13,273 bases of DNA from NCBI GenBank assembly GCA_036377055.1, contig DASUZD010000104.1:1-13273 (forward strand), written 5' to 3'. How positions within the stretch are numbered: position 1 is the stretch's first letter; each line of letters opens with the position of its first letter. The notes below the pieces were generated by a model. That model saw only the letters and a program-made list of their open reading frames with translations, made no database searches and had not been told where the DNA came from. This document shows, piece after piece, positions 1 to 7,318 of the stretch. The position numbers and the translations under genes were made by a program. The stretch is from DASUZD01 sp036377055 (lineage in GTDB: Bacteria; Actinomycetota; Thermoleophilia; Gaiellales; Gaiellaceae).

Positions 1-1338
1 GACGCGGCGGCCTGCGCGTGCGGTTCGGGGAACGGCGAGTCGCTCGAGGACCGGCGGCTTGGCGTCGAGAATCGCGGCGTCCAGGCGTACGACCGCGTTC
101 TCGCTCGCGTTCCAGACCGCGACCGCGTCTCCCATCGCGTCGATGGCGAGCGAGCGCGCGAAGCAGGCGGGCGCGTCCTCGACCTCCACGAGCTGCTGCC
201 ACCCGCCGTCGCGACGCGCCGCGTGGAGCGCCGCACCACCCCAGATCACGATCGCGCGGCCGGTCGCGTCGACCGCGACCCGCGGATCGACGCACCACGT
301 GTCCTGGAGCGCCGGATCGTCGCTTCCGCTGTCGCCGACCACCGTCGGCCCGGCCCAGGCGGCGTCTCCGAATGCCCGTGTCACGACCTCGACACGGCCG
401 TCGGCGGTCTGCGCCACGACCGTCGCGTTCCCCTGGTCGTCGAGAGCGATCGAGGGCGGATCGAAGGTGAGCGCGAGCGTCGGAGAGAACGGCAACGCCG
501 CGGCAGCCGTCCACTCTGTCGCGGTCGCGGCCCGGTAAGAGGAGGCGAAACGGACGCCGGCCGCGCCGGCCGCCTCCGGCCAGAGGGCGAGTGCGTCGCC
601 GCGACGGTTCATCGCGAGGGCAGCCTTCGCGCCGCCGAGGCCGCTGTCCGAGAGCACCACGGCCGGCTGCCAGCCACCGCCGGCCGGCCGGAGCTCGGCG
701 TAGACCTGGGCCGCTCCGGAACCGCGAGTCCACAGAACGGCCGCGTCGCCGCGCGCGTCGATGGCAGCGTACGGCGCCGCGAAGTCCGCGTACCCGAGGT
801 TCTCCGGCGAGCCCCACGTCCCGTCCGCCCGTCGAAGCGCCGCCCGCGCGACCCAGAGCTTTCCGTCCGGAGCAGTCCAGGCCGCGACCGCCGCGCCGAC
901 GTCGTTCGCAGCGAGATCGTGTCCCCACCCGATGTCCGACTCGGCCGCCGAGACGGGCACGGGACTGGTCCACGGCGAGCCGGCGGGCTTCGCGAGCGAG
1001 ACGATTCGGGCCGTCCCGCTGTCGCTCTGAAGCGCGGTCACGATCGCATCCCCGCGAGCGTCGACGGCGAGGTGCGGCTCGTAGAGGTTTCCGAGCGTCA
1101 TGGGCGCGCTCCAGGACCCTCCCGCAGGTCGCGTCACCGCTCGAACGCCGGAAGAGCCGTCCCAGACCGCGACCGCTCCGCCGTCGGCGGCCATCGCGAC
1201 GTGCACCTCGACGCCGCCGTCGGGCGACAGGCCGACCGTCGGCTCGAGCCAGCCGCCACGCGAGGTGTCGCCGACGGCGACGCCGCCGAGGGCCAGCATG
1301 CCGAGGACGATCGCGCAGAGGAGGGATCGAGCTCGCAT
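1..1338 (-). CDS. Exported repeat protein (beta-propeller-like), C-terminus off the left edge
   Basis: The open frame runs 446 codons from an ATG at 1338 and leaves the window without a stop, so the protein is incomplete. The N-terminus is a signal peptide (MRARSLLCAIVLGMLALGG). The body holds at least six repeats of the form A-x-D-x-x-G-[DN]-A-x-[AV]-[VL]-W, for example AVDARGDAIV, AIDARGDAAVLW, AMNRRGDALALW and AIDAMGDAVAVW, each followed by a stretch such as GGSWSAP or GTWGSP. Such repeats suggest a secreted beta-propeller. Near the edge the sequence changes to DAKPPVLERLAVPRTARAGRRV, which looks like the start of an Ig/PKD-like domain. A second ATG at 1343 is in another frame and gives an Arg/Ser-rich shadow. 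The gene starts 50 nt after the upstream gene ends, so the two may be co-transcribed. The function is unknown; the fold is inferred. Confidence 0.85.
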   Translation of the reverse strand, partial: MRARSLLCAIVLGMLALGGVAVGDTSRGGWLEPTVGLSPDGGVEVHVAMAADGGAVAVWDGSSGVRAVTRPAGGSWSAPMTLGNLYEPHLAVDARGDAIVTALQSDSGTARIVSLAKPAGSPWTSPVPVSAAESDIGWGHDLAANDVGAAVAAWTAPDGKLWVARAALRRADGTWGSPENLGYADFAAPYAAIDARGDAAVLWTRGSGAAQVYAELRPAGGGWQPAVVLSDSGLGGAKAALAMNRRGDALALWPEAAGAAGVRFASSYRAATATEWTAAAALPFSPTLALTFDPPSIALDDQGNATVVAQTADGRVEVVTRAFGDAAWAGPTVVGDSGSDDPALQDTWCVDPRVAVDATGRAIVIWGGAALHAARRDGGWQQLVEVEDAPACFARSLAIDAMGDAVAVWNASENAVVRLDAAILDAKPPVLERLAVPRTARAGRRV

Positions 1339-1365
1339 CGCATCGCGAAGCTTCGCCGCGACGGC

Positions 1366-1384
1366 TAACGAGCCGGTAACGAGC
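1366..1384. repeat. Tandem TAACGAGC pair, 11-bp period
   Basis: TAACGAGC occurs at 1366-1373 and again at 1377-1384, one helical turn apart, in the 50-nt gap between two minus-strand genes. It could be a small operator, or chance in GC-rich DNA. There is no support beyond the repeat itself. Confidence 0.3.
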
Positions 1385-1388
1385 GCGT

Positions 1389-3086
1389 CTAGAGCGCCGT
1401 CGGAGCCGACACGTACATGTGCACCTCGAGCGGGCCGAAGGTGTCCGCGAAGCGCCCGCCCGCGGTGGTCACCGTGCGCGTCCCGTCCAGCGACACGAGG
1501 CTGCGGTCGCCGAGGTCGCCGACGATGATCGTGTCCGTCACCGGCGCTCGCGACGCGTTCACCGCGATGACGTAGATCGCGCCGTTCAACGCTCGCGCGC
1601 CGACTCGTACGACGTCGCCTTCCGCACCGGCGGGGAGTGCGGGCGCCGTCAGCGCCGGCACGAGCGAGGAGATCTCGGCCTTCTCGCGGGCGATCTCCGC
1701 GCCGATCTCGGGGCTCCAGTCGGCCGGGAAGTAGCCGATCCCGTGCGCGCCGCCGGCGATCGCGAGCCACGTCTCGGCGCGCACCGTCTGCGGCGTCGGG
1801 TCGAGCGACGGGTCGCTGGCGCAGTCCATCGCGCGCGACTCGATCCACTGGAACGTCGGCTTGCCGTGCGCGAGCCGGACGAGCTCCTGCTGCGCGTCGT
1901 AGACGTCGCCGAAGCTGTCGAAGCGGCACCAGCTCTGGAGCGGGTAAAGGTCGAAGCCGACCACGTCCGCGTTCGCCACGAGCGCCGGGTACATCGCCCG
2001 GCCCTGCGGGAGCGGCGCGGACCGGCTGTAGAAGTGGTTCGTGAGTGTGAGGAAGCGCGGTCCCGGAGCCGGCGTCGCCGCCAGCCGTGCCGCCTCGGCG
2101 AACGAGAGCGTCCCGGGCAGGTGCAGATCCCACTCGTCCGGAAGGAACGAGCCCGCGAGGCCAGGTCCGCTCGCCACAGGACCGCGTGCATCCGCGAGCC
2201 AGAGCGCTCGCCCACGGAGCTGCTGGCCGATCGAAGCGCAGCCGTTGCCCATGAAGAGGTCGATGCCGGCGGCGAGCTGCGTCGCGTACGAGTCGGAGCA
2301 CGCGTTCCAAACGATCGTCGGGAAGAACGACTGGCCGTTCACGAGGAACGCACCGTTGCCGGTCCCCGTCGAGACGTTGTCCGGAAGCGACGGCGTCTGC
2401 AGGGTGAAGGCGGCCGAAGAGCGGCGGCCGTCCGGTGCCTGCGTATCGACCGAGAGCACGTACGACGTGCCGAAGGCGAGGCCGCTCAGAGTGGCGACGT
2501 GATCGACCGACGGCGGGGCCGGCTGGGTCCAGAGCGTCGGCGCGCCGACGCCGAAGGCGATCCGAGATGAGACCGGCTCGCTCGTCTGCCACGCGATCGT
2601 CGCGACCGTCGGCGCCATCGCGACCGCGCGTATGTCGGAGATCTCGACAGGCGGCGGCGGAGGCGGGGGCGCCGCGGCCGTCGTGGTCGTCGTCGTGTCA
2701 GCGGGCGCGGTCTCCGCGGGCGTCGTCGTGGCGGGCGCACTCTCAGCGGGCGCACGGGTCGGGGTCGGCGCTGCGACTGACCACGGATCGCTCGCGAAGG
2801 CGACCGCCGTCCCCGTCGTTGCCGCTTGGGTCGGAGTCGAGGTGGTCGCGCGCACGCGCGCGAGCGGCCGGAGGCCGGGCCGCGAGACTCGGTCGTGCGC
2901 TACGGGCGTGGGCGCATACGAGGCGCGGCGGAACCGGGCGACCGGCGCGAACGCGAGAGTCGGCCGTACGTTCTGCGTCCGCACGACCGGCGCCGGCGCG
3001 ACTGACGGACGCGCAACGAGATGGGTGAGCCCGTAGGACGCCGCCACGACTGCGAGCATGCTGAGGGGAAACGAGACGAGCCGCAC
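1389..3086 (-). CDS. Membrane-anchored FN3 plus glycosidase-like protein
   Basis: This is a 565-aa protein if read from the GTG at 3086. Residues about 4-24 form one hydrophobic anchor (LVSFPLSMLAVVAASYGL). A Thr/Pro/Ala-rich linker follows, ending in a run of seven prolines. A fibronectin type III domain spans about 147-237 (EISDIRAVAM...IAWQTSEPVSSRIAFG). The large C-terminal part (NGQSFFPTIVWNACSD, FLPDEWDLH, VGFDLYPLQSW, GIGYFPADWSPEI) looks like a TIM-barrel glycosidase of GH42/GH5 style, and ends in a beta-sandwich. Glu318 in PDEWD is the best visible acid/base candidate. The role in extracellular glycan handling is inferred. The start is uncertain: the frame stays open to an ATG at 3230, but that would run into the divergent aminotransferase. 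GTG codons at 3158 and 3155 are alternatives. No clear ribosome binding site precedes any of them. Confidence 0.8.
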   Translation of the reverse strand: MRLVSFPLSMLAVVAASYGLTHLVARPSVAPAPVVRTQNVRPTLAFAPVARFRRASYAPTPVAHDRVSRPGLRPLARVRATTSTPTQAATTGTAVAFASDPWSVAAPTPTRAPAESAPATTTPAETAPADTTTTTTAAAPPPPPPPVEISDIRAVAMAPTVATIAWQTSEPVSSRIAFGVGAPTLWTQPAPPSVDHVATLSGLAFGTSYVLSVDTQAPDGRRSSAAFTLQTPSLPDNVSTGTGNGAFLVNGQSFFPTIVWNACSDSYATQLAAGIDLFMGNGCASIGQQLRGRALWLADARGPVASGPGLAGSFLPDEWDLHLPGTLSFAEAARLAATPAPGPRFLTLTNHFYSRSAPLPQGRAMYPALVANADVVGFDLYPLQSWCRFDSFGDVYDAQQELVRLAHGKPTFQWIESRAMDCASDPSLDPTPQTVRAETWLAIAGGAHGIGYFPADWSPEIGAEIAREKAEISSLVPALTAPALPAGAEGDVVRVGARALNGAIYVIAVNASRAPVTDTIIVGDLGDRSLVSLDGTRTVTTAGGRFADTFGPLEVHMYVSAPTAL

Positions 3087-3119
3087 CCGGAGAAGATCGG
3101 CGGGTGCGGCGGCCGGCCG

Positions 3120-3135
3120 TCCCTCGTTCGAGGGA
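3120..3135. promoter_or_regulatory. Palindrome in the divergent intergenic region
   Basis: TCCCTCGTTCGAGGGA has 7-bp arms around a TT centre and lies about 30 bp upstream of the -10 box at 3164, between divergent genes. Its place and symmetry suit a repressor or activator operator. No regulator family is recognised. Confidence 0.35.
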
Positions 3136-3163
3136 TCGGCGGCCTCGTGCGCCACCACGGCGA

Positions 3164-3169
3164 TACTCT
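3164..3169 (+). promoter_or_regulatory. Leaderless -10 box for the aminotransferase gene
   Basis: TACTCT fits TANNNT and ends 6 nt before the ATG at 3176, so transcription would begin at or next to the start codon. There is no Shine-Dalgarno sequence upstream, and no clear -35 box is visible. The same geometry recurs at 8553-8558 and 11168-11173. Confidence 0.55.
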
Positions 3170-3175
3170 CATCGC

Positions 3176-4546
3176 ATGCTGCGGGAGCTGCTGGAGGCGC
3201 GCGCGGGCGAGGACTACGACCTCTACGCACGGACGATCAATCCGCAGTTCGTCCGCGTCCTGCGGACGATCGGCTTCGACCGCCGCTGGGTGCGCGCGGA
3301 GGGCGCGTCGCTCTACGACGCCGACGGTCGCCGGTTCCTCGACATGCTCGGCGGCTTCGGGATGTTCAACGCCGGCCGGAACAACCCGCGCATCCGCGCC
3401 GCTCTCGTCGAGGCGCTCGACCTCGACACGCCCGGCTCGGTGCAGATGGGCGTGTCGCTTCTGCCCGGCCTCCTTGCCGAGCAGCTGCTCGCGCGCACGC
3501 CGCCGCGGCTCGAGCGCGTTCTCTTCACGAGCTCGGGTGCCGAGGCGGTCGAGGCGGCACTGAAGCTTGGGCGCGCCGCGACCGGGCGCTCGCGCGTCGT
3601 CTCGGCCGACCACGGCTTCCACGGGCTCACGCTCGGCGCACTCTCGGCCTGCGGTGACGTGTACTTCGCCGAGCGGTTCGGGCCACTGCTGCCCGGCTTC
3701 TCGCGCGTCCCGTTCGGGGATCTAGGCGCGCTCGAGGACGAGCTTCGCCGCGAGGACGTGGCCGTCTTCATCGTCGAGCCTGTGCAGGGAAAGGGCGTGA
3801 ACCTCCCGCCGGCGGGCTTCCTCGAGGGCGCGCAGGAGCTTTGCCGCCGGCACGGGACACTCTTTTGCGTCGACGAGGTACAGACGGGCTTCGGCCGCAC
3901 CGGTCGCCTCTTCGCCTTCGAGCACTGGGGTCTCGAGCCGGACCTAGTGCCGGTCGCGAAGTCGCTCTCGGGCGGATACGTCCCGGTGGGCGCGCTGCTC
4001 ATGTCGCGGGCCGTCTACGACGGCGTCTTCGACTCGCTCGAGCACTCGGTCAGCCACGGCTCGACGTTCGCTCCGAACGACCTCGCGATGGCCGCGGGGC
4101 TCGCGACGCTGCGCGAGCTCGACGACCAAGGTCTCGTCGAGCGGTCGGCGCGGCTCGGCGAGCGGCTGCTCGAGCTGACGCGCCCGCTCGTCGACCGCCA
4201 CGAGGTCGTCCGCGACGTACGCGGGCTCGGCCTGATGTGGGCGATCGAGTTCGGCGAGCCGGAGGCGAGGCGCCGCTCGTGGCGCATGCTCGAGCGCGCG
4301 CAGCCGGGGATCTTCGCGCAGCTCGTGGTCGTGCCCTTGTTCACCGACCACGCGGTGCTCTCGCAGGTCGCCGGGCACCGCCTGAACGTGGTGAAGGCCC
4401 TGCCGCCGCTGGTCGTGGCCGAGGAAGACCTGGAGCTCTTCGCGCGCGCGCTCGACGAGGTGGTCGCGAAGGCGGCGCGGATGCCGCGCGCGATGGTGGG
4501 GTTCGCGCTGCGCGCGGCGCGCGCTAGCGTCGGCTCCGTTCGTTAG
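3176..4546 (+). CDS. Class III PLP-dependent aminotransferase, HpnO-like
   Basis: The 456-aa product has the full set of class III (acetylornithine/putrescine type) aminotransferase motifs: TSSGAEAVEAALK at about 118-130 binding the PLP phosphate, DHGFHG for ring stacking, DEVQTGFGRTG with Asp233 contacting the pyridine nitrogen, and the Schiff-base lysine K262 in AKSLSGGYVPVGA. The opening block (FLDMLGGFGMFNAGRNNP, VQMGVSLLPGLLAEQLL) and VEPVQGKGVNLPPAGFL resemble the subgroup that contains HpnO, which aminates the hopanoid side chain. The substrate cannot be fixed from sequence, and no other hopanoid gene is in view. The ATG at 3176 was chosen over 3104 because homology starts there and a -10 box sits just upstream. 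A TolB-like gene follows after 4 nt, so the two are probably one transcript. Confidence 0.9.
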   Translation: MLRELLEARAGEDYDLYARTINPQFVRVLRTIGFDRRWVRAEGASLYDADGRRFLDMLGGFGMFNAGRNNPRIRAALVEALDLDTPGSVQMGVSLLPGLLAEQLLARTPPRLERVLFTSSGAEAVEAALKLGRAATGRSRVVSADHGFHGLTLGALSACGDVYFAERFGPLLPGFSRVPFGDLGALEDELRREDVAVFIVEPVQGKGVNLPPAGFLEGAQELCRRHGTLFCVDEVQTGFGRTGRLFAFEHWGLEPDLVPVAKSLSGGYVPVGALLMSRAVYDGVFDSLEHSVSHGSTFAPNDLAMAAGLATLRELDDQGLVERSARLGERLLELTRPLVDRHEVVRDVRGLGLMWAIEFGEPEARRRSWRMLERAQPGIFAQLVVVPLFTDHAVLSQVAGHRLNVVKALPPLVVAEEDLELFARALDEVVAKAARMPRAMVGFALRAARASVGSVR

Positions 4547-4550
4547 GCCG

Positions 4551-5351
4551 ATGCTCGGAGCGGCGCTCATCGCGGTGGCCGTGGCCGCTTCGCCCGTGTC
4601 CTATTCCGACCCCGCTTGGTCTCCGCGCGGCGACCGCATCGCGTTCGTTGCAAGGTCGAGCGATGGGCCCGCCTCGATCGAGACGATGTCCCCTGACGGA
4701 AGCGGCGTACGCGTGGTCGCGACCCTCCCCTCGTACGTCGCGTGGCCGAGCTGGTCACCGGACGGCCGGAAGATCGTCTTCGGCTACGGCCGTTCGTACG
4801 TCGTCGGGGCCGACGGGCGTGGCCTTCGCAAGTTGCCGACCGGTGGGTGCTGCGCGTCGTGGGGACCAGGCGGCCGCAAGATCGCGTTCGCCGATGGCCC
4901 AGAGGTCCAGTCGGAGATCTACGTCATGAATCCGGACGGTCGTGCTGCCGAGATCGTCGCCACGCCCGACGACGGTCACTCGTACTGGGGCCCCACCTGG
5001 TCACCGGACGGGCAGCGCCTCGCGTTCTTCGTCGACGAGGCGCCTGACATGCTCGGCCACGCGAGGACGTCTCTTGCGGTCATCAGCCGTTACCGCGGCA
5101 AGGTCCGCAACCTGCGCCTCGGTCTGCGTGCGGCTGAGCCGGACTGGTCGCCGCGCGGCGGGAAGATCGCGTTCGACGGGATTCGAGTGCTTGACTTGGC
5201 GACGAAACGCATCGTCGCGCTGCACGAAGGCCGCCACCCGAGCTGGTCGCCCGACGGCCGGAGGATCGCGTTCGTCTACGAGGACCAGATCTACGTCATG
5301 CGCGCCGATGGGTCGGGCGTCCGCAGGCTCACCCAGCCGGCGTCCCGGTGA
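4551..5351 (+). CDS. Secreted TolB-like PD40 beta-propeller protein
   Basis: The 266-aa protein is made almost wholly of six TolB/PD40 repeats of the form [PA]-x-W-[SG]-P-x-G-x-[KR]-[IL]-[AV]-F (PAWSPRGDRIAF, PSWSPDGRKIVF, ASWGPGGRKIAF, PTWSPDGQRLAF, PDWSPRGGKIAF, PSWSPDGRRIAF), with interleaved IYVMNPDGR and IYVMRADGSGVR strands. That makes a six-bladed propeller. A short hydrophobic N-terminus (MLGAALIAVAVAASPVS) suggests export. It lacks the N-terminal domain of true TolB, so it is not TolB of the Tol-Pal system; isolated propellers like this are common in actinobacteria. The ATG lies 4 nt after the aminotransferase stop, so translation is probably linked. Ligand and role are unknown. Confidence 0.85.
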   Translation: MLGAALIAVAVAASPVSYSDPAWSPRGDRIAFVARSSDGPASIETMSPDGSGVRVVATLPSYVAWPSWSPDGRKIVFGYGRSYVVGADGRGLRKLPTGGCCASWGPGGRKIAFADGPEVQSEIYVMNPDGRAAEIVATPDDGHSYWGPTWSPDGQRLAFFVDEAPDMLGHARTSLAVISRYRGKVRNLRLGLRAAEPDWSPRGGKIAFDGIRVLDLATKRIVALHEGRHPSWSPDGRRIAFVYEDQIYVMRADGSGVRRLTQPASR

Positions 5352-5394
5352 CGCGCGTCGGACCTGATGCTGCGGGTGCGACGTATGCCCGTTC

Positions 5395-5850
5395 GTGCGA
5401 GCCCGCGTCGTCATCGCGCTCTCCCTGATCGGGCTCGCGACCGTGGCATCGACTGCGCGGTCCGACGTCGGGCTGATCTCCATCGACCGGACGAGCGGCC
5501 GCCCTGGCGACCGCGTCGTCGCGCGCTTCGGCGGTTACGACCGCCAATGGCCTCGGATGCCGGTCTATCTCGTCCCTGCGCGGCGCTCGCCGCAGCGTGC
5601 ACCGTGCCTCGGAATCGACCCGCGCGCGGTTTGCGAGGCGCGCGTCCCGCGGGCGCCGAAGGGAGTTCCGTACACGTTCCTCGGGAGGATCCACTACGCG
5701 CCGCCGGCGCGGGGACGTTTTCGATTCCGCGTGCCGCGAATCGCGCCGGGCCTTTACGCGCTCCTCGTGTACTGCGCGCCCTGCTACAAGGGGCCGGGCG
5801 GAAGCGTCATCGACACCGGGCGCAGATTCCGGATCCTCAGAGCTCGCTGA
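5395..5850 (+). CDS. Small secreted beta-sandwich protein, unknown function
   Basis: The 151-aa protein begins at a GTG with a signal peptide (MRARVVIALSLIGLATVAS, cleavage probably near residues 20-24). The mature part starts DVGLISIDRTSGRPGDRVVARFGG, the usual opening of an Ig/TIG-like extracellular sandwich, and ends in YALLVYCAPCYKGPGGSVI...FRILRAR, typical of a last strand pair. Four cysteines (PCLG, VCEA and CAPC) could form disulfides outside the cell. It lies 43 nt after the TolB-like gene in the same direction. An overlapping frame from 5367 is Arg-rich and was judged a shadow. No enzymatic motif is visible. Confidence 0.7.
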   Translation: MRARVVIALSLIGLATVASTARSDVGLISIDRTSGRPGDRVVARFGGYDRQWPRMPVYLVPARRSPQRAPCLGIDPRAVCEARVPRAPKGVPYTFLGRIHYAPPARGRFRFRVPRIAPGLYALLVYCAPCYKGPGGSVIDTGRRFRILRAR

Positions 5851-5886
5851 CCGCAGGATGATCCCGTCTTGGCATCCTGAGCGCCG

Positions 5887-6168
5887 ATGAAGAGCGCCCT
5901 CGCACGGTTTGCGGTGCAGGTGTTCCTCGGCGTTCTGGTTTGCGGCGCGCTTTCAGCCGCATGGGCCGCGGCGCGCGGGTTTGGGCTGCGGTCGTTCGAG
6001 ACCGGGTTGCTCGTCGTCGGCGGCCTCGTTCTCCTCGCCGGCGCTCTCAGCGTGGGAGGCATGTCGCCTTCCACGGGCGTGATGGAGACGTCCGGACGGA
6101 TCCCCGGCATCAGAGCCTACTTCCGCACATCGCCTGGTACGAGCGTCCTCCTACGAAGCCTCGCCTGA
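5887..6168 (+). CDS. Small membrane protein with two predicted helices
   Basis: The 93-aa product has two hydrophobic segments, about 8-28 (FAVQVFLGVLVCGALSAAW) and 39-58 (GLLVVGGLVLLAGALSVGG), joined by a short Arg-containing loop (AARGFGLRSFE), and a polar tail with RIPGIRAYFR. It is the last gene of the plus-strand run and starts 36 nt after the previous stop. No Shine-Dalgarno sequence or TANNNT box with 6-nt spacing is evident. It converges on a minus-strand gene, leaving 15 nt between the stops. No family is recognised; the call rests on clean topology and native codon use. Confidence 0.6.
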   Translation: MKSALARFAVQVFLGVLVCGALSAAWAAARGFGLRSFETGLLVVGGLVLLAGALSVGGMSPSTGVMETSGRIPGIRAYFRTSPGTSVLLRSLA

Positions 6169-6183
6169 CGAGCCGGCAGGCTC

Positions 6184-6534
6184 CTAGAGCTCGCTGACCT
6201 CAGCGTGCCGGTCGGCGATGCACGCCTCGGCCCAGCGGCCGGCCGCGTCAACGAGCCTGTCGGCGATCGCGTCCTTGTCGCTCTCCGCCCACGGGAGCTC
6301 CTCGTCCGCGACCTCGATCCTCACCTGGTGGACCGACGCCTCGACGCCCTCGCCGATCTCGTGCCGCTGCTCGGCGACGATCGAGACGTCGCGCACGTCC
6401 TGGAGGAGGGCGGCGGCGAGCTCGTCGATCTCGGCGGGCGTCGCCTCGCGACCCGCGAACATGCCGAAGTTCACCCGGATGTCGAGCCCGGGAGCCGCAA
6501 ATTCCTCGTTTCGAAACGCTAGAACAGGTTCCAT
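6184..6534 (-). CDS. Hypothetical 116-aa protein
   Basis: I do not recognise this family. The product is acidic, with no signal peptide or membrane segment, so it should be cytoplasmic. It opens MEPVLAFRNEEFAAPGLDIRV, continues with a helix-rich stretch (ATPAEIDELAAALLQDVRDV), then an alternating strand block (SIVAEQRHEIGEGVEASVHQVRIEV), and ends in a charged amphipathic helix. This pattern suggests a small alpha/beta protein. It lies 37 nt downstream of the ABC permease on the same strand and may belong to that transcript. No ribosome binding site is obvious. Codon third positions are high in GC, as in neighbouring native genes, which supports real coding. Confidence 0.65.
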   Translation of the reverse strand: MEPVLAFRNEEFAAPGLDIRVNFGMFAGREATPAEIDELAAALLQDVRDVSIVAEQRHEIGEGVEASVHQVRIEVADEELPWAESDKDAIADRLVDAAGRWAEACIADRHAEVSEL

Positions 6535-6571
6535 AACAAGTAATGCCTGCCCCGGAGGCGCGAGAAGCTAA

Positions 6572-7318
6572 CTACCGCTCGCGCGGCTCCCAGCCGAAGC
6601 GGCGGCTTGCGACCAGGAGGCCTCCCACCGTCCACGCCGCGAGCACGCCGAGCGCCCCCGGCTTCGCCCACACCTCGTGGCCGCCGAGGTAGATCGCTCT
6701 CACCACCTCGATGAAGTACTTCAGCGGCAGAACGTCGCCGATCGCGCGCAGCACGTGCGGGTACTTCCGCGTCGGCCCGAACGAGCCCGACAGGAAGGCC
6801 ATCGGGAGCAGGATGAAGTTGACGACCGCGGAGGACCCCTCGGCGGAGCGAATCAACGCCGTCGCCGCCAGCCCCATCGCCGCGAAGACCGCCGTCCCGA
6901 GCAGGATCACGAGCAGAAGAGACGGGATGCGCGAAGGCAGGTGCGCGCCGAAGAAGACCCGCCCCACCGCGAAAAGCGCGACCGCGTCGAGGACGAACAC
7001 GATCAGCGACGACACGACCACGGACGCGAGATAGGCGCCTGCCGGCAGCGGCGTCGAACGGATCCGCTTCAGGATCCCGTACTCGCGCCGGTTCACCAGC
7101 GAGATCGCTGTGCCGGCGAAGGCCGTGTTCGCCGCCCCGTACCCGATCATCCCGACCAGGAGCACGCTCGACGCCTTGTAGCCGTCGATCTTGCCGGTGT
7201 AGACGGAGCCGAGCAGGACGAAGAGAAGCAGCGGGAAGCCGAAGATGAAGAACGCGGCCTCGCGGCTCCGCCAGAAGACCAGCTGCTCGAAGCGGAGCTG
7301 GTGCAGGAACAGCCTCAC
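6572..7318 (-). CDS. ABC-2 type exporter permease, DrrB-like
   Basis: The 248-aa protein has six hydrophobic segments (among them AAFFIFGFPLLLFVLLGSVY, YLASVVVSSLIVFVLDAVAL, IPSLLLVILLGTAVFAAMGL and GVLAAWTVGGLLVA) and the short N-terminal amphipathic helix typical of ABC-2 permeases. The block NRREYGILKRIRSTPLPAGAYL between the second and third segments is a hallmark of the DrrB-type family. The start is a GTG at 7318 whose last three bases plus the next A overlap the ATPase stop (GTGA, 7315-7318), so translation is coupled. The frame stays open upstream to 8143, but that part is antisense-like Arg-rich sequence in the wrong frame of the ATPase gene. It should form the channel of an efflux or lipid exporter; the substrate is unknown. 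Confidence 0.88.
   Translation of the reverse strand: MRLFLHQLRFEQLVFWRSREAAFFIFGFPLLLFVLLGSVYTGKIDGYKASSVLLVGMIGYGAANTAFAGTAISLVNRREYGILKRIRSTPLPAGAYLASVVVSSLIVFVLDAVALFAVGRVFFGAHLPSRIPSLLLVILLGTAVFAAMGLAATALIRSAEGSSAVVNFILLPMAFLSGSFGPTRKYPHVLRAIGDVLPLKYFIEVVRAIYLGGHEVWAKPGALGVLAAWTVGGLLVASRRFGWEPRER

Noticed and set aside
223..1379. Long plus-strand frames of up to 381 aa near the left end.
   Set aside because: They are Arg-rich shadows of the minus-strand repeat protein, whose frame has a signal peptide and clear repeats.
1419..2570. A 383-aa plus-strand frame opposite the FN3/glycosidase-like gene.
   Set aside because: The composition is Arg/Glu-rich with no domain; the minus frame shows a membrane anchor, FN3 and barrel motifs.
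4551..5351. True TolB of the Tol-Pal system.
   Set aside because: It has only the propeller repeats, lacks the N-terminal domain, and no tol or pal genes are nearby.
5839..6199. The 14-mer AGAGCTCGCTGACC repeated at 5839-5852 and 6186-6199.
   Set aside because: Each copy lies at a gene end and encodes different residues on opposite strands; most likely chance.
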